This document shows, piece after piece, positions 35,601-46,980 of a stretch of DNA of 64,000 nucleotides. This DNA comes from Hofstenia miamia (taxonomy: Eukaryota > Xenacoelomorpha > Acoela > Hofsteniidae). The DNA lies in assembly GCA_900660155.1 (NCBI GenBank), contig CABFPE010000053.1:397368-461367 (forward strand), read 5' to 3'. The notes beneath the pieces are model-generated. The model did no database searches. It was not told the origin of the DNA and saw nothing but the letters and a program-made list of their open reading frames with translations. The position numbers and the translations under genes were made by a program. How positions within the stretch are numbered: the first letter of the stretch is position 1; the number at the start of each line of letters is the position of its first letter.

Positions 35601-37635
35601 TGGTACTTATTAGATAATGGTAAAGTCGCCCATTTTCATGACTTAGACAAACAATCAAAGATATACAAAATGCAGTCATTGACAATAATAACGAGTTTTC
35701 TCTCATCAATGACAGCGTTAATGAGATAGAATATTATTAAAACCTCACCGAATGTGAGGAAGACGACCTTATGCAGGTCGAGTATGATAATAATCTCGGT
35801 AGTAGTAGCAACACCATAGCTACTCATATTTTGCCTAAACGAAAAGCTAGAGATCAGAGATATTTAGACCATTTAAATACCCAGGAATGTGACCTTAATC
35901 TTATATCTTTGTTTAGCAACTATGAAATGAACAGAGAACCAACCTCCAACAAGACGCCAAGTACAATTAATCTGCTCGTCTCATCAGATCGAGTGGACCC
36001 CTTGGTCGCCTTCCACCTCAGATAATTGTCAACCAATTCGGAGTCGCGTTTTCCAACTTAAATATCTTCTCGGATACACTCAAGAAGTACATGTGGGGAA
36101 CCACCGCCAAGACCAAGTTTCCTTCTCTTAACTCGGAGTACGCACCTCTGTGTACGAGTCAACTCATGCGCCGTGAATATGGCTCCATGAAGCAGTTCAC
36201 TGAGTTAGTTGACCACTATGACGTTCTGCACGCACGGAAATCTTATTCAACCTGGAGCAGCTCAATTATCATGAGTGCGGGTACAGCAAACTCACCCAAA
36301 CCCAGCGGCAAGCTACCAAGGATGGGGAGATCATCCCAATCACTGTTTTAGGGCAGACCATGAAAACGCCCAAACAATTTTACCGTGAGGAAGAGCTCTT
36401 ATCCTCCTCAGCTATCGAGGTATCACCAGCAACAAAGGCCCTCATTGAAGCTGTTAGCCTAGAAAATTTTCCAGGGTCGTAGTCTCACCCAAGCTCACGC
36501 CCACTTGGTCTCTTACTGATAACAAACGAATCTTAAAGATCAAGCACTGCCCGGAAGAATTTGAAGAGAAACCAGCGATAGTCCATCGAATTGTCGAGCC
36601 CAACAGTGACAATGATATCTTAGGCCTCATGAAATGGTGCCTCACTGAGATGCTAACCAAAGCAGAGCTAGTACTTCTACTATCGCCAGGGCGACAACTC
36701 GCCCTGGATGTAGAATGTACCACTGCCCGCCTTTGCCTTTCTACTGCTCAAATTGAAAATTTACAGAGCCATGGACTCCGCAGCGCTTTTTGGGACTCCA
36801 TCAAGGATGCCAAAATAAATTACCCTGTTACAATCTGAACAGCCTCCCTTCGGAACAAGTCCAGCTTTGCCCAGTTGGAAAATAATGTTGAGAAAAACAA
36901 CCTTCTCTGCATCCCACTGCCTTGCTTAATGACACCACTGATTCTGCCGTCATGGAGAGTGCGCCAGGGAAAGAAGAAAGTCTCTGCCCATCTTACAGAC
37001 CACATTAATTACGTCTCAACTGCCTCGGAAGTTGACAGATCTATGCAAACTAAGGAGTATAAGGATACCTGTGATGCATTGCTGGAAGGTGGTAACCCTG
37101 AGTGCGTATACATTGACGGGAAACTGACCATCAAGGATATCTTTCAGAAGGGCCAGCCTATCTCTAATCAACTAGAAAAAATCCACTGAACTATCAACTC
37201 ACTTGACCCTCGTGTTGTCATTTTATTTCAAGCCAGAGGTGACTTGATGTGGGCTAATAAAGCAGAGACTATAACCCGATACTATGATGTAACCAAGCGT
37301 ATTGAGATCATTACCATGTTATGCGCCGGCATTATGGACCCTCAAGGGCCTCCGTCTTTACGAGTGTTTTTATGATACCTTCACCCGGAGGTTGAACATG
37401 TTGCAACGAAATTTTCCTGTTAGTTTGAGGCTACCAGAGCTCAAATATTTCAGATTACGCAGCAAAACCGTCACTCAATGGGAGGCACTAATGCAGGTTA
37501 CCAGGCAACCCCGCTACGCAGAAGTTTCATCCGGGGATGATATATTGACCAAAGAAATGATTGAAGAAGCCCAAAAGTTGTTGTGTGGTCCTACAGTCCA
37601 ACTGTTACCACAGCCTTAACCATGCAATGGGGGCA

Positions 37636-38521
37636 TGTAGAGTCACTCAGGGCCTTTCTTTTAATTTGTTTCAATTTTAGGCACTCTCAAATTAATTTGG
37701 TGCTATTTAGTCTAGTGATTTTATTAAATTGTAATCTTTTCAAACTTAAGTTTCGAACTTAGTGATTGTTCCCTCGAGCTTTGGATTACGTGTAATTGCT
37801 CAGTTAATTTGCGAGGGAAACAAACTTTTGTAAAACCAGTAAATATTTACCTTCTTTTGTAATAAATAGGGAACTCGAATGTAAGCAAATGTCAAATAAA
37901 TTTCGTTCTCACTGGATAACGTTTGATTTTTTATTATTTTATATTTTACTAACCATTTTAGCTCTGGTATGAATTTTATAATAATGAAATTGTAAGATCC
38001 GGCGATAATGTGGGATGAACTCCACTGTGCCTGGGGCAATAACTCGCTCCATGACAGATATGAGCCCATATAGTGGTCGCTTTAGGCTACGTATAGGCAT
38101 AAGCAATACAAGAACTACAACATCTATCGATCAAACATGCACAAATTATCACGCAATGCGAATATACTATGCCATTGGCGTACACGAATACGTGGTAACT
38201 ACACGTTATTTAACATCTTTATTACATGAGATGAGAAGATAAACACTGAGATAAATTATTTGTATTGAGCTAGAAATTAAAACTTGAGACACACAATTAG
38301 CACCTTGGATTGTAAGGATGGATTCTAAAGGCTTGGCTTCAGTGAGATGCCATGTGAATTGGTTGCTACTTAAACCATCTTGGAATTACTTTTTTCTACA
38401 ATGAAATTGGCGAATTGCCAATCTTCATTTGTTTTGTTAGAGAGTGGGTTGCTCTCGGCGATGGTAATCTTCTGCAACCTTCGTACAGCTTGAGCTGCTA
38501 GACGCACCCTGCGATTCTACA
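37636..38521 (+). repeat. 3' LTR of the sense Ty3/gypsy fossil
   Basis: It starts TGTAGAGTCACTCAGGGCC just after a purine tract and ends GATTCTACA. Its 886-bp length agrees with the solo LTR at 18899-19778. Confidence 0.92.
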
Positions 38522-39418
38522 ATAGGTTTCATTTCACTGCCATCTGTGTATCTCTGACTTCATTGGAATATGTTCTGTTGGCAAACACATGTTTGCAGTC
38601 TATTGTTTTACACATATTACATAAATAATTGTCAAATATCATTGAAATTGAAACATTTTTTAACACCATTTACAAATATTACAAATGCATTACAGCTAAA
38701 CGATTAATACATCATGGCACAGGGAAAAACTATAAAATTGATCAATATGCAGATGAGCTTATGTCTTATAAATACTGACATTAATGCATCCAAAGTAACA
38801 TTGAAATTTCGCACAGTATTTCTCAAATAATGAATTGAAAATAAAGATTTAAAAAGCACAATTTATAATACTATCGCCTAACCTAAAACATTCAGAAATC
38901 TCAAAAAACTTTAATTCATGTACCAATAAACAAAAGTGAATGAACTAACGATTTACTTGTTTAGATTGACAATCACATTCATTTTTAAAATAAAAAAATG
39001 GCTTCTGGGGTATCTTACTGGTAAATGGAATGTACTGTCTCAAACATTTTAATAGTTTTTACCAAATAGCATCTAAAGCATGGAATAAGTTAGACTATGA
39101 AATTTAAATAGAAAAGAATATATGAAATTCCTCCTTCATTTACAATCCATACATTTTGACAATAGTTGTAGTATATTGATTGTACCTGATATTTTCAGCA
39201 ATAAATTGCTTTTGACTGATATTTAGCATCATTATTAATGGTTTTTAGTCAATATTGTCTCAAATATTGTTCTAACAATTGATTCAGATATACTATATCC
39301 CTATCCGTAAAGTATTTAAAAAAAGCATGTGAATTGGTCTCATTTTCGTTAATTTAAGATATTTTCCAGAAGTGAGAAATCGAACACAAACGTCAATGAT
39401 ATTAGATGCCCTAGTATG
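38522..39418. other. AT-rich sequence, no gene seen
   Basis: No recognisable coding, RNA or repeat feature. Confidence 0.4.
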
Positions 39419-39708
39419 CAGGGCCGTGGCTGGGGGAGGGCCAGGGGCCATCGCCCTCCTTGTTGGGCCACTGGGCCCCGTTTCTCTTGGCATCCTGGAT
39501 ACAAAACTCCATAGTATTAATTCTAATATTCTGTAACTAAGTTAGAGTAAATATATTTCAGTTGAAATATATAATATATTAATGCCATTCTATTTAAAAA
39601 TTCAATGAAAAAGTGTGAAACTATTTCATATGAGTAAAACTATGATAAATTTATTGAACTTTGCGGAGACATGCCCCCTCTAAATTTCAAATGCAAGCCA
39701 CGGGCCTG
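39419..39708. mobile_element. hAT-type MITE, 290 bp
   Basis: The ends are CAGGGCCGTGGCT on the left and AGCCACGGGCCTG on the right. The flanks CTAGTATG (39411-39418) and ATAGTATG (39709-39716) agree at seven of eight bases. GC-rich tips with an AT-rich core are typical of nonautonomous hAT elements. The tips resemble those of the 7848-11444 element (CAGGCCCGTAGC). Confidence 0.85.
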
Positions 39709-40060
39709 ATAGTATGCATTTAGCATTTCGGAGTCGTTGTGTTGGGCTTTTAGTGCTTAAAACATAAGTTTTGTTTCATGATACTAAATGGATCTCTTAA
39801 ACCCAGATTGGCTACAATGCACTGAATATAGACATTTGCAACTGAAAATTTAATCCCAAAATGCCATGGCCTTCTAATATATATCTATAGCTCCAGTAAA
39901 AAATGAGAAAAAATTTTCAAATACACAAAGTCTTCACAGAAAGTACTCAAGTCCTTTCACCTTATTAAAGTGCCATACTCTAGACTAACACATTTAGGCG
40001 ATCACGCACAATCAACCCGTAAAAACATAAGATGAGAAAAAGGACTTGATTAATTTTCAC
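39709..40060. other. Unassigned sequence
   Basis: No gene seen. It may include the unrecognised left end of the Tc1-like remnant that follows. Confidence 0.35.
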
Positions 40061-41080
40061 GAAACATTTCTCCTCAAGATGCAAGAAACGTTCTGCAATA
40101 TCTTTACTCTCCTGAAACAACAGATCGCAAAACTTTACTCAAAATATCGAGTATGAACGCTAAAACATTTTACAGAACCTTTAAAAAGTTGACTGAAACG
40201 AACACGCTAAAAAGGAAAAAAGGAAGTGGGCGACACCTCAAATTGAATGGAAATGAACGGAAAAGTTTTGTCAAAATGATTTACAAAACCCTTTGAAATC
40301 AACTGCTTATTTGAACTTAAGGTTTCAAAAACCTCATTTCAAAGTTGTCTCAATATCGACCTGTGAAAAAGATTGTGAGAAAAAAGTGCTCCAATTGACA
40401 CAAAAACAGAAAGAATACCGGGTTAGCTTCTGTGAAACAAGGTCGGTAGATGGATTTATCACAAATGTTTTCATAACCGATTAGTCAACGTTCCAGCTGC
40501 TTAGAAACAATCTTTCTCATTGGTCTATGCCAGCCAAGACGCCTCTCAAGTCATCTCCAAAATTTACCCATAAATATATGGGTTGTGGTGCTTGTGCTTT
40601 GAGCTATAAAGGTTTTTACCTGAAAATTGTGGAAGGAGGTACTGTAGACACTTCAAAGTACACTGAGTTTATCCAATTTGCAGACCGATGTTTTCGGATT
40701 GGATGGTTCTTTAACAAGATAGAGCGACCCCCATATTTCAAGATATACCCAAAATTTTTTCCGAGAAAATAGTCTGCAAATTTTGAAGTGGCATGCAAAC
40801 TTACCGTATCTTTCACCTATAGCAAATGAAGGACGATGTGGAAAAGAAAAATCTAAAAAATACGTAAAAAATTAAGCAACATTTGCTGGAGTCCAAAGAG
40901 AAAATTACCCGAGATTGCAGAAGAATTTTTTGACAGATTTTTGAAATATATACGCTCACAAGGAAATGTTGTCGAATTTCTTTTACATAAATCTGTAGAA
41001 AACTTAATTTGCTATCAATTGATATATATTTTGTTACTGTGCTAGCTTTTGTGGCTAAGAGATTGGAAAAAATTCTGGTT
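40061..41080 (+). pseudogene. Tc1-like transposase pseudogene
   Basis: At about 40075-40290 one frame gives a paired-type helix-turn-helix with NAKTFYRTFKKLTE and then KRKKGSGRHLKL, the position of the GRPRK-like hook in Tc1 proteins. From about 40480 another frame gives ESTFQLL, the DExxF-like first catalytic region, then SYKGFYLKIVEGGTVDTSKY, which matches the Tc1 pattern of a GxxxL..GxxxxxxY segment. A later frame gives WHANLPYLSP-like sequence near 40790. Several frameshifts and stops separate these blocks. Terminal repeats were not found. Confidence 0.78.
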
Positions 41081-44000
41081 CTCATTTTTTAACAGAGTAA
41101 TAGAATTTCAAATAGGATACAAACAACATCTCTTAGCATTGAAAAATACATAAGTAACTACACAAATAAACATATATATTTTTCCAAAATTTTTGTTTTG
41201 AATGTCCTTTACAATACTAGAAAAATGAAATCATTCAAACTTCTCTATCTTTATGAAGATATTAAATTTTCAAGTGTACGTCCTAAAAATTCAATTTTCT
41301 TTATTGTAAATAATTTCAATTAATATTATTAATTAATTGAATTTGATAAAAACAGGAAGTAAAGTTGCACATTCAAAAAGCAGAACAACTTAATTTATAG
41401 CAAAAATGAGATTCCAGTAAGACAAGCATAATTATTATTCTAATTGCAATACTATAGCCTGCTGAAGCAATAAATTATTCTCAAACTTTGAATTTACATT
41501 AGATTTCCACCCAAACAAAATATACCTGCCTATCAGAATAATGAAGAAATATTTTTGTAATCTTGACTGATAAACAGCCTGTAATTTTAGCAGCCTTGGA
41601 AATTTCGAAACGGGTGAAACTCCGTAAATTGCCGGCCCCAATCGGCCGATTCCATCCCTGTATTGTCATTGCATAATTTTTCAGAAGTTTGATTTCCATT
41701 AAAGAGCAATTGCAATATAATTGTGATTGCATTCTTGAAACATTTTTTGAAAAAATATTCTAATATTTTTTACTGAACAACAGCCCCATAATAATTGATT
41801 TTGATCAATGTCATTTTCATTAAATCTTTTCTAACTCCAATTTAATTGATACCTATCAATGTTGAAAGCTCTAAATGTATATTTGATTTACCTTAGAATG
41901 ATACCAAGTTAAAAATCCCTTCGTGTTAATAAATCTGAGAGTCCATCTATGGTAGAAATTCTGTAATATACCAGAAAGAACTATTTCAATGAACCTACAG
42001 ATCATGACCATTTTTTAAACATTTAGTCTGCGTTCATTGAGAAGCACTGGGCACACCCAGGTTAAATATCCAAACAACAAATTAAATGAACTCAAAGGGC
42101 GTGATATTTTTTTCTTTAGAACCACAGATACTCAGACATTGTTTTGATTATTTACGTAGATGTCATAGGATAGGAATAAACATTGATGATTACAGAGCCA
42201 AGTAAGTATTGATCTGTGGTTAAGTACAAGTACATAGTTTTATCGTAAACCATTTCGTTATGAGTGAAATATGGCATTTAAAATGATACCTGTTTTCGAA
42301 CTGATACCTACATTAATATTTCAAAATATTAATTTTTGAAAAACAAGTGTTGCCACTGCAATTAAATAATATTTTTATGATTTTACATATTTTGGATCTC
42401 TTAGGCTTTATTTTAAATATTTACTCATTTCTTTCTAAAGTTTTGCTTTGCATTTCAAGAATTTAGATCCCAAATCTACAGCTGCAAAAAAACAAAATTT
42501 AAAGCATCCAAGTTTTTAGAATCATTAATTTTTTTATTTTTCATAAAATGTCTGGTTTACTGTGGCATTAAGTAAATAATTTAAATAAGAAGTATAGAAG
42601 TCTGCCGAAATTAAATCTTAGTACATAAATCCCATTGCATACTTGGGATATGAAAATATTATGTACATTAAAAATACTTAAGTTTTAAGCGAATTGAAAG
42701 AAGCTTTTTAAATCCAGCACAGATATTTTAGGATCTGAATGATATTTACCTCCGCCAAGAAGGTTACGTTTTTGTTAGCTTAATTTGTTTGTCTGTTAGC
42801 AACTTTACGGAAAAAGTAATAAATGGATTGACTTCAAATTTTCATCAGAGGTGCGTCTCCGCCCAAGGAGGATTCCATTAAATTTTGGTGCTCCGAGTGC
42901 TTTTCTAATTTAAATATATATTAATTAATTGAACCATGTTAGTTGAGGGAGGGATTTAGGAGAAAAAAATGTTACGAAATGCTAATATCTAAGACATAAT
43001 ATCATTAAATTTTACTTTAATTTTTATGAAGTTTCTTCTTATTAAATTATTTGGACCAGCTGAAGATATGCCACCGAAAAATTATTAGATGTGTCACCAC
43101 AAAAATTTCCACCTCAACAAGTGCTACCATGCAATTCTTATACCTAAGCTCGCAAACTTAACCCAAATCTTATTTTTTTATTATTTTATAGACCTAGGCC
43201 CTGGCCCAAGTGATAAATTGTTTTCAAAACCATAATCCAAAACCCCATTTTCCATTATTCTATAAACCGTCGCCCTCAACTCAAATCACAAATGGGTATT
43301 TCCTAAAACTAAAACCTATCCCCAAAAGTACAAAATAATAAATTTCTCACCTGAATATTTATCACCCCAAAAATTCCCAGCTGGAGCTATATGTAAATTA
43401 TCCTACTGAATTTTGGAGTGACATATTTCCAGGTGATCAACTATGTTTATTAATATCGTAGAATGATTGCTAAAAATATTGTAACTTTTCAAGATAATAT
43501 AATGGTAATGAGCTTCAGAAATAATACATGTAATACGGAATATGTCTTCAATGCCACCTGAATTGATTTCGGAGAATATGTGTTAACAGTTAATAGGGCC
43601 CTGCGAATCGGGATATTTGTTTCGAGTCAATGCAGTCTTTTAAATATCCAGTCAGAATTCGAACTTTGAGTTAGGCACAAAAATGTAAACTTACCAATAA
43701 ATATAGAATATAGATATATCATTAATTCATTAAACTGATGTCAAAGTAAAGAACAAAAATTCTGTCAAATATTACTTGATGAAAAGCTTGAACTTTGTTT
43801 GCCAACTTGAAAGCACAACTGAGCTAATGAGCATTTAACATAAATTTCAAAAATGACTAGAACGTGACAAACATATGTTAAAATTATAAAAACAATCCAA
43901 TTTTCATCTTGTATTGCTCAACACCAATGCGCTAGAAAATGGATTTCAATCATGAAATTATGCATGTGTATATTTTTGAATTAAGCAAAATTGCAATGTA

Positions 44001-44358
44001 CTATTCAACACGAAATACACAGCTGGAGTTGACCCGACTCGACTCGAAATTTCGAATACTCGCAGGATTATAGTTAATAACTACAAATTTTCATTTGAAT
44101 TCGTTGCAAGAGCAAACTAAAAATAAACATTGCGAATTTCAGCTGCGATTAAGTACATGTATTTGCTTTGTTTTGAAAAGTCGTTCATGATATTTACCAA
44201 CAAGTACTAGTTTAACTAAAACTAATGTGTATTAATAACTGTTTTAGAGCAATGTTAATCATTTTCCATGTTTTGTGTAGGTGACGTAAATTTCAGTCAT
44301 GTTTTATTATTATAATATAACTTTATTTCACAACTTTCGAAGTTTGAATATGATTTAG
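41081..44358. other. Region upstream of the TEP gene
   Basis: AT-rich, with no coding exon recognised. A GC-rich tip near 41600-41660 (reverse complement CAGGGATGGAATCGGCCG) looks like one end of a hAT-type MITE. A dispersed repeat lies at 42745-42890. The promoter and any 5' noncoding exon of the TEP gene should be in the last part, but no site can be called. Confidence 0.4.
42745..42890 (+). repeat. Dispersed CTCCGCCAAG-type repeat
   Basis: ACCTCCGCCAAGAAGGTTAC is followed by TTTGTTTGTCTGTTAGCAAC, then a stretch about a TTC-rich ATTTTCATCAGAGG and CGCCCAAGGAGGATTCC. From memory, this word order (CCGCCAAGGAGGTT ... TTTGTTTGTCTGTTAGCAA) recurs as a dispersed repeat in many invertebrate genomes. 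I cannot confirm this without a search. Confidence 0.5.
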
Positions 44359-46980
44359 ATGCGAGCATTAATAGTGCTACTGAGCCTTTTCTCAATCACG
44401 CAAACAAAGTAAGTGTATTTTATCAAGTGTACAATTTGCAAAAAACATTTTTTCTTTTAGATCTCATGTGTTATAGATTTTGATTTTTTCAAATGAATTC
44501 AATTATTTTAGGCTTACAAGCTGGTCCGCGAATTATATTCATGCAAATGATCCTTATTATATACAGCTACTGGCGACGAACATCAAAGATTCTGTGGGTA
44601 AAGTTTCGGTTTTGTTGAAACTTAAGCATGAAGACTCCGTTGTTTCTCAAAAACATGTTGTTGTGACCTACAATAAGCCGCACTTTGACAAAATTGTAAT
44701 TAATCCAATTAAAGATGCTTCCAACGGCGCATCTTTGACGTTAGAGTACAGTTACCAAGAAAATGGTGAAGATGTATCCCTAAGAGGAACAGTTATATAT
44801 GTCCTTACACGTTCATCAATTCTTTTACAAACAGATAAGCCAATCTACAAACCAGGAGAAACAAGTGAGTTTGTGTGTTGCACATTCAGTTTTATTACAA
44901 GTATGACCTTTTTGTTTGCATTTGGGGAATAGTAAAGTATCTTGTATGCTTTTTCTGGGAATATTGACTGTTAAGGTTTGACTGACATATGAGATTATTA
45001 CGGATATTGTTTAAGACATACGTTATTCTTTGAACGAATATACATACATATTTGGTAATTTGGGTCACTTATAGTGTTTGGGACTTGTGCCAATTTCAGC
45101 AGGCCAAGAGAATTAAAAAAACGGGTTACTCTAAATTTTAATGCTTTTGGAAGCATTTTACTCTTAAATGATAAAAGGTAGGGCTCAAAATTATCGGTAT
45201 TAGGCAAATGCGTTGAATCGATTTTTTTCCCTACTTTCGTATTATCTTAAGCTCTTGGCTAACGGCATTAATAGAAGCTATCCTCGGTTTTCCTTGTGGA
45301 TGTTTTCTAATGTTTCATATCAGTACGTCATTAATCTCAAATGTTTCCTTTAATCATGTTTTCTTGAATAAATACATTAAATATGTTAAGCCTCAATATC
45401 GATGTAGCCAAATATTGAATTCTTTGCTGAAATCATAAGATGTTGGTGTGTCTTAAATAGGGATTACCACAGTCGAACTTTGAGTACACATAAATATTGG
45501 TACAGTTAAATTATTCTACCCGCTTATCGCTTTAGTGGAGGCCAGTGTCACTTATAAAATGGACTACAGTCAATGTGTATCGATAACGCTTTAGTTTTTG
45601 AATTTGATAATTGTTGAAAATACTGGGTGTAGAGCAGGCACCATTGTTAAAATCTAATGTTAATTGTTTCTTAGTGAAATTTCGAGGTTTCATGGTGGAC
45701 AGGGATCTCAAACCAGTTGATGAAAGCTTTGACATCTATGTGATAAACCCAAACAACACTCGGATAATGAGGTGGGAAAATGTCAAAACGTCAAAAGGTT
45801 GGAGTGTTTAGATAATGTTCAAATTTAATTTCTTTTTAGACTTTCATATTTTCGAAGATGAATTCAAAATTTCAAAAATTCCTACGTTTGGAGAATGGAA
45901 TGTCCGAGTAGAGGGAAAGCTTACCAATGTCATCAATCACAAGACTTTTAAAGTAGACAGATATGTACTACCAAAGTTTGCTGTCACTGTCACCATTGAT
46001 AAATGTACGATTTTGCTTAATTATGTAATAAATCCCTAAATTGGTGGATTACCATTGAAAGCTACTTGTGTGCTTTTAGAAGCCTGTCCTCAAATGTTAA
46101 ACAGTAAATTGGTTACTGATTATAATAATTTATAAAAGTTCTGGCAGCATATAGCGTATATTTCAATTGCTTTTTGAATTCATTTTAAAAACCGAGAGGG
46201 CAATACTGTGGACTTGTTTGATAAATTCAGTTGGTTTCGAATTTCAAAGCATTAAGTATATACTTTTGATCTGAAATTGAATGTTTAGCGTACATTACAA
46301 AAGCAGATCGAGAAATTTCTGGTCATGTGGAATGTATGTATACCTTTGGTGAGGCTTGTATTGGGAAAGTCGATGTAGAACTATCTTTCTCAATGGAGGA
46401 ACAATCTGATATCCGCCCACTCCAGTCACCTGAATTTTCAACTGTGATGGAGATCAATGGTGAAGTATGTAGTATATTAAAATTTTTGTATATACCATTG
46501 TTTTGGTTGTTACTTTAAATTCTGGATTTATTTCTCTAAATATCCATTAATATTTCCCTAAAGCGCAACATTTAGCAATTACTAATCTGCTTCAGATTTG
46601 GTGAACCATTTAGCAATTAAGTCTCAACATAAATTATTTAATTGTATTTAAGAAATACATTAGGGACTTCGAAATACGACTCGCCATTACTTGTCTGGTA
46701 TTTCTGCAGGGTATAGTACACTTACACAGGTGATATTTAGTTGAATGATCAAGGAAAATTTCGGTTTAACTTTCATGTGAAAGCACTGAGACGGGAGAAT
46801 TTCTTCGCTGCTGGTAATTTAAAGGGCACCGTAGAAATCAAAGCCGATGTGATAGAATCTGGGACGAATATTGTACAAAGTGGAAGCAATAGTATTGCCT
46901 TCGCTGATTCAGATTTCTTAATAAAATTTTCTGATGCTATTGTGGACAGTTTCAAGCCTGGTTTAGATTTTGAACTCATT
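44359..46980 (+). CDS. TEP: TEP exons 1-6: signal peptide and MG1-MG3/4 domains
   Basis: Exon 1 encodes only the signal peptide and ends in phase 2 at a GTAAGT donor. Exon 2 encodes MG1 and ends in the strongly conserved ILLQTDKPIYKPGE start of MG2. Exons 3-4 continue MG2 (FGEWNVRVEG) and cross into MG3 with RYVLPKFAVTV, the family signature at that boundary. Exons 5-6 cover MG3 and the start of MG4. Introns 3 (42 bp) and 1 (103 bp) are very short; intron 2 is 810 bp. An open frame that runs past the exon 2 donor is intron read-through, not protein. Confidence 0.9.

Larger units (their letters stand above)
29871..38521 (+). mobile_element. Ty3/gypsy LTR retrotransposon fossil with LTRs at both ends
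   Basis: LTRs of one family bound it (29871-30340 and 37636-38521). A primer-site-like TGGTGACCCTGACG follows the 5' LTR and a purine run (AATGGGGGCA) precedes the 3' LTR. Between them, in order, lie a gag-like part (about 30320-31390), an aspartic protease part (about 31390-31900, with the DTGAS motif), reverse transcriptase/RNase H (about 32940-34300) and integrase (about 34400-35700, with PDHGPQF and HLQSNGVIE). An extra region with no family I recognise lies between integrase and the 3' LTR (about 35770-37620). The element is broken at roughly ten or more places. The LTRs differ by a few percent, so it is a moderately old fossil. An N at 31916 lies within it. Confidence 0.92.

Noticed and set aside
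44865-44931. Extension of TEP exon 2 to the in-frame stop
   Set aside because: The GTGAGT donor at 44865 interrupts the conserved KPGE motif exactly where the next exon restores the family sequence, so the extension is intron.
45240-45330. Minus-strand GKPRIASINAVSQEL-like words in TEP intron 2, resembling a transposase helix-turn-helix
   Set aside because: The match is too short, with no further transposase blocks or terminal repeats nearby.
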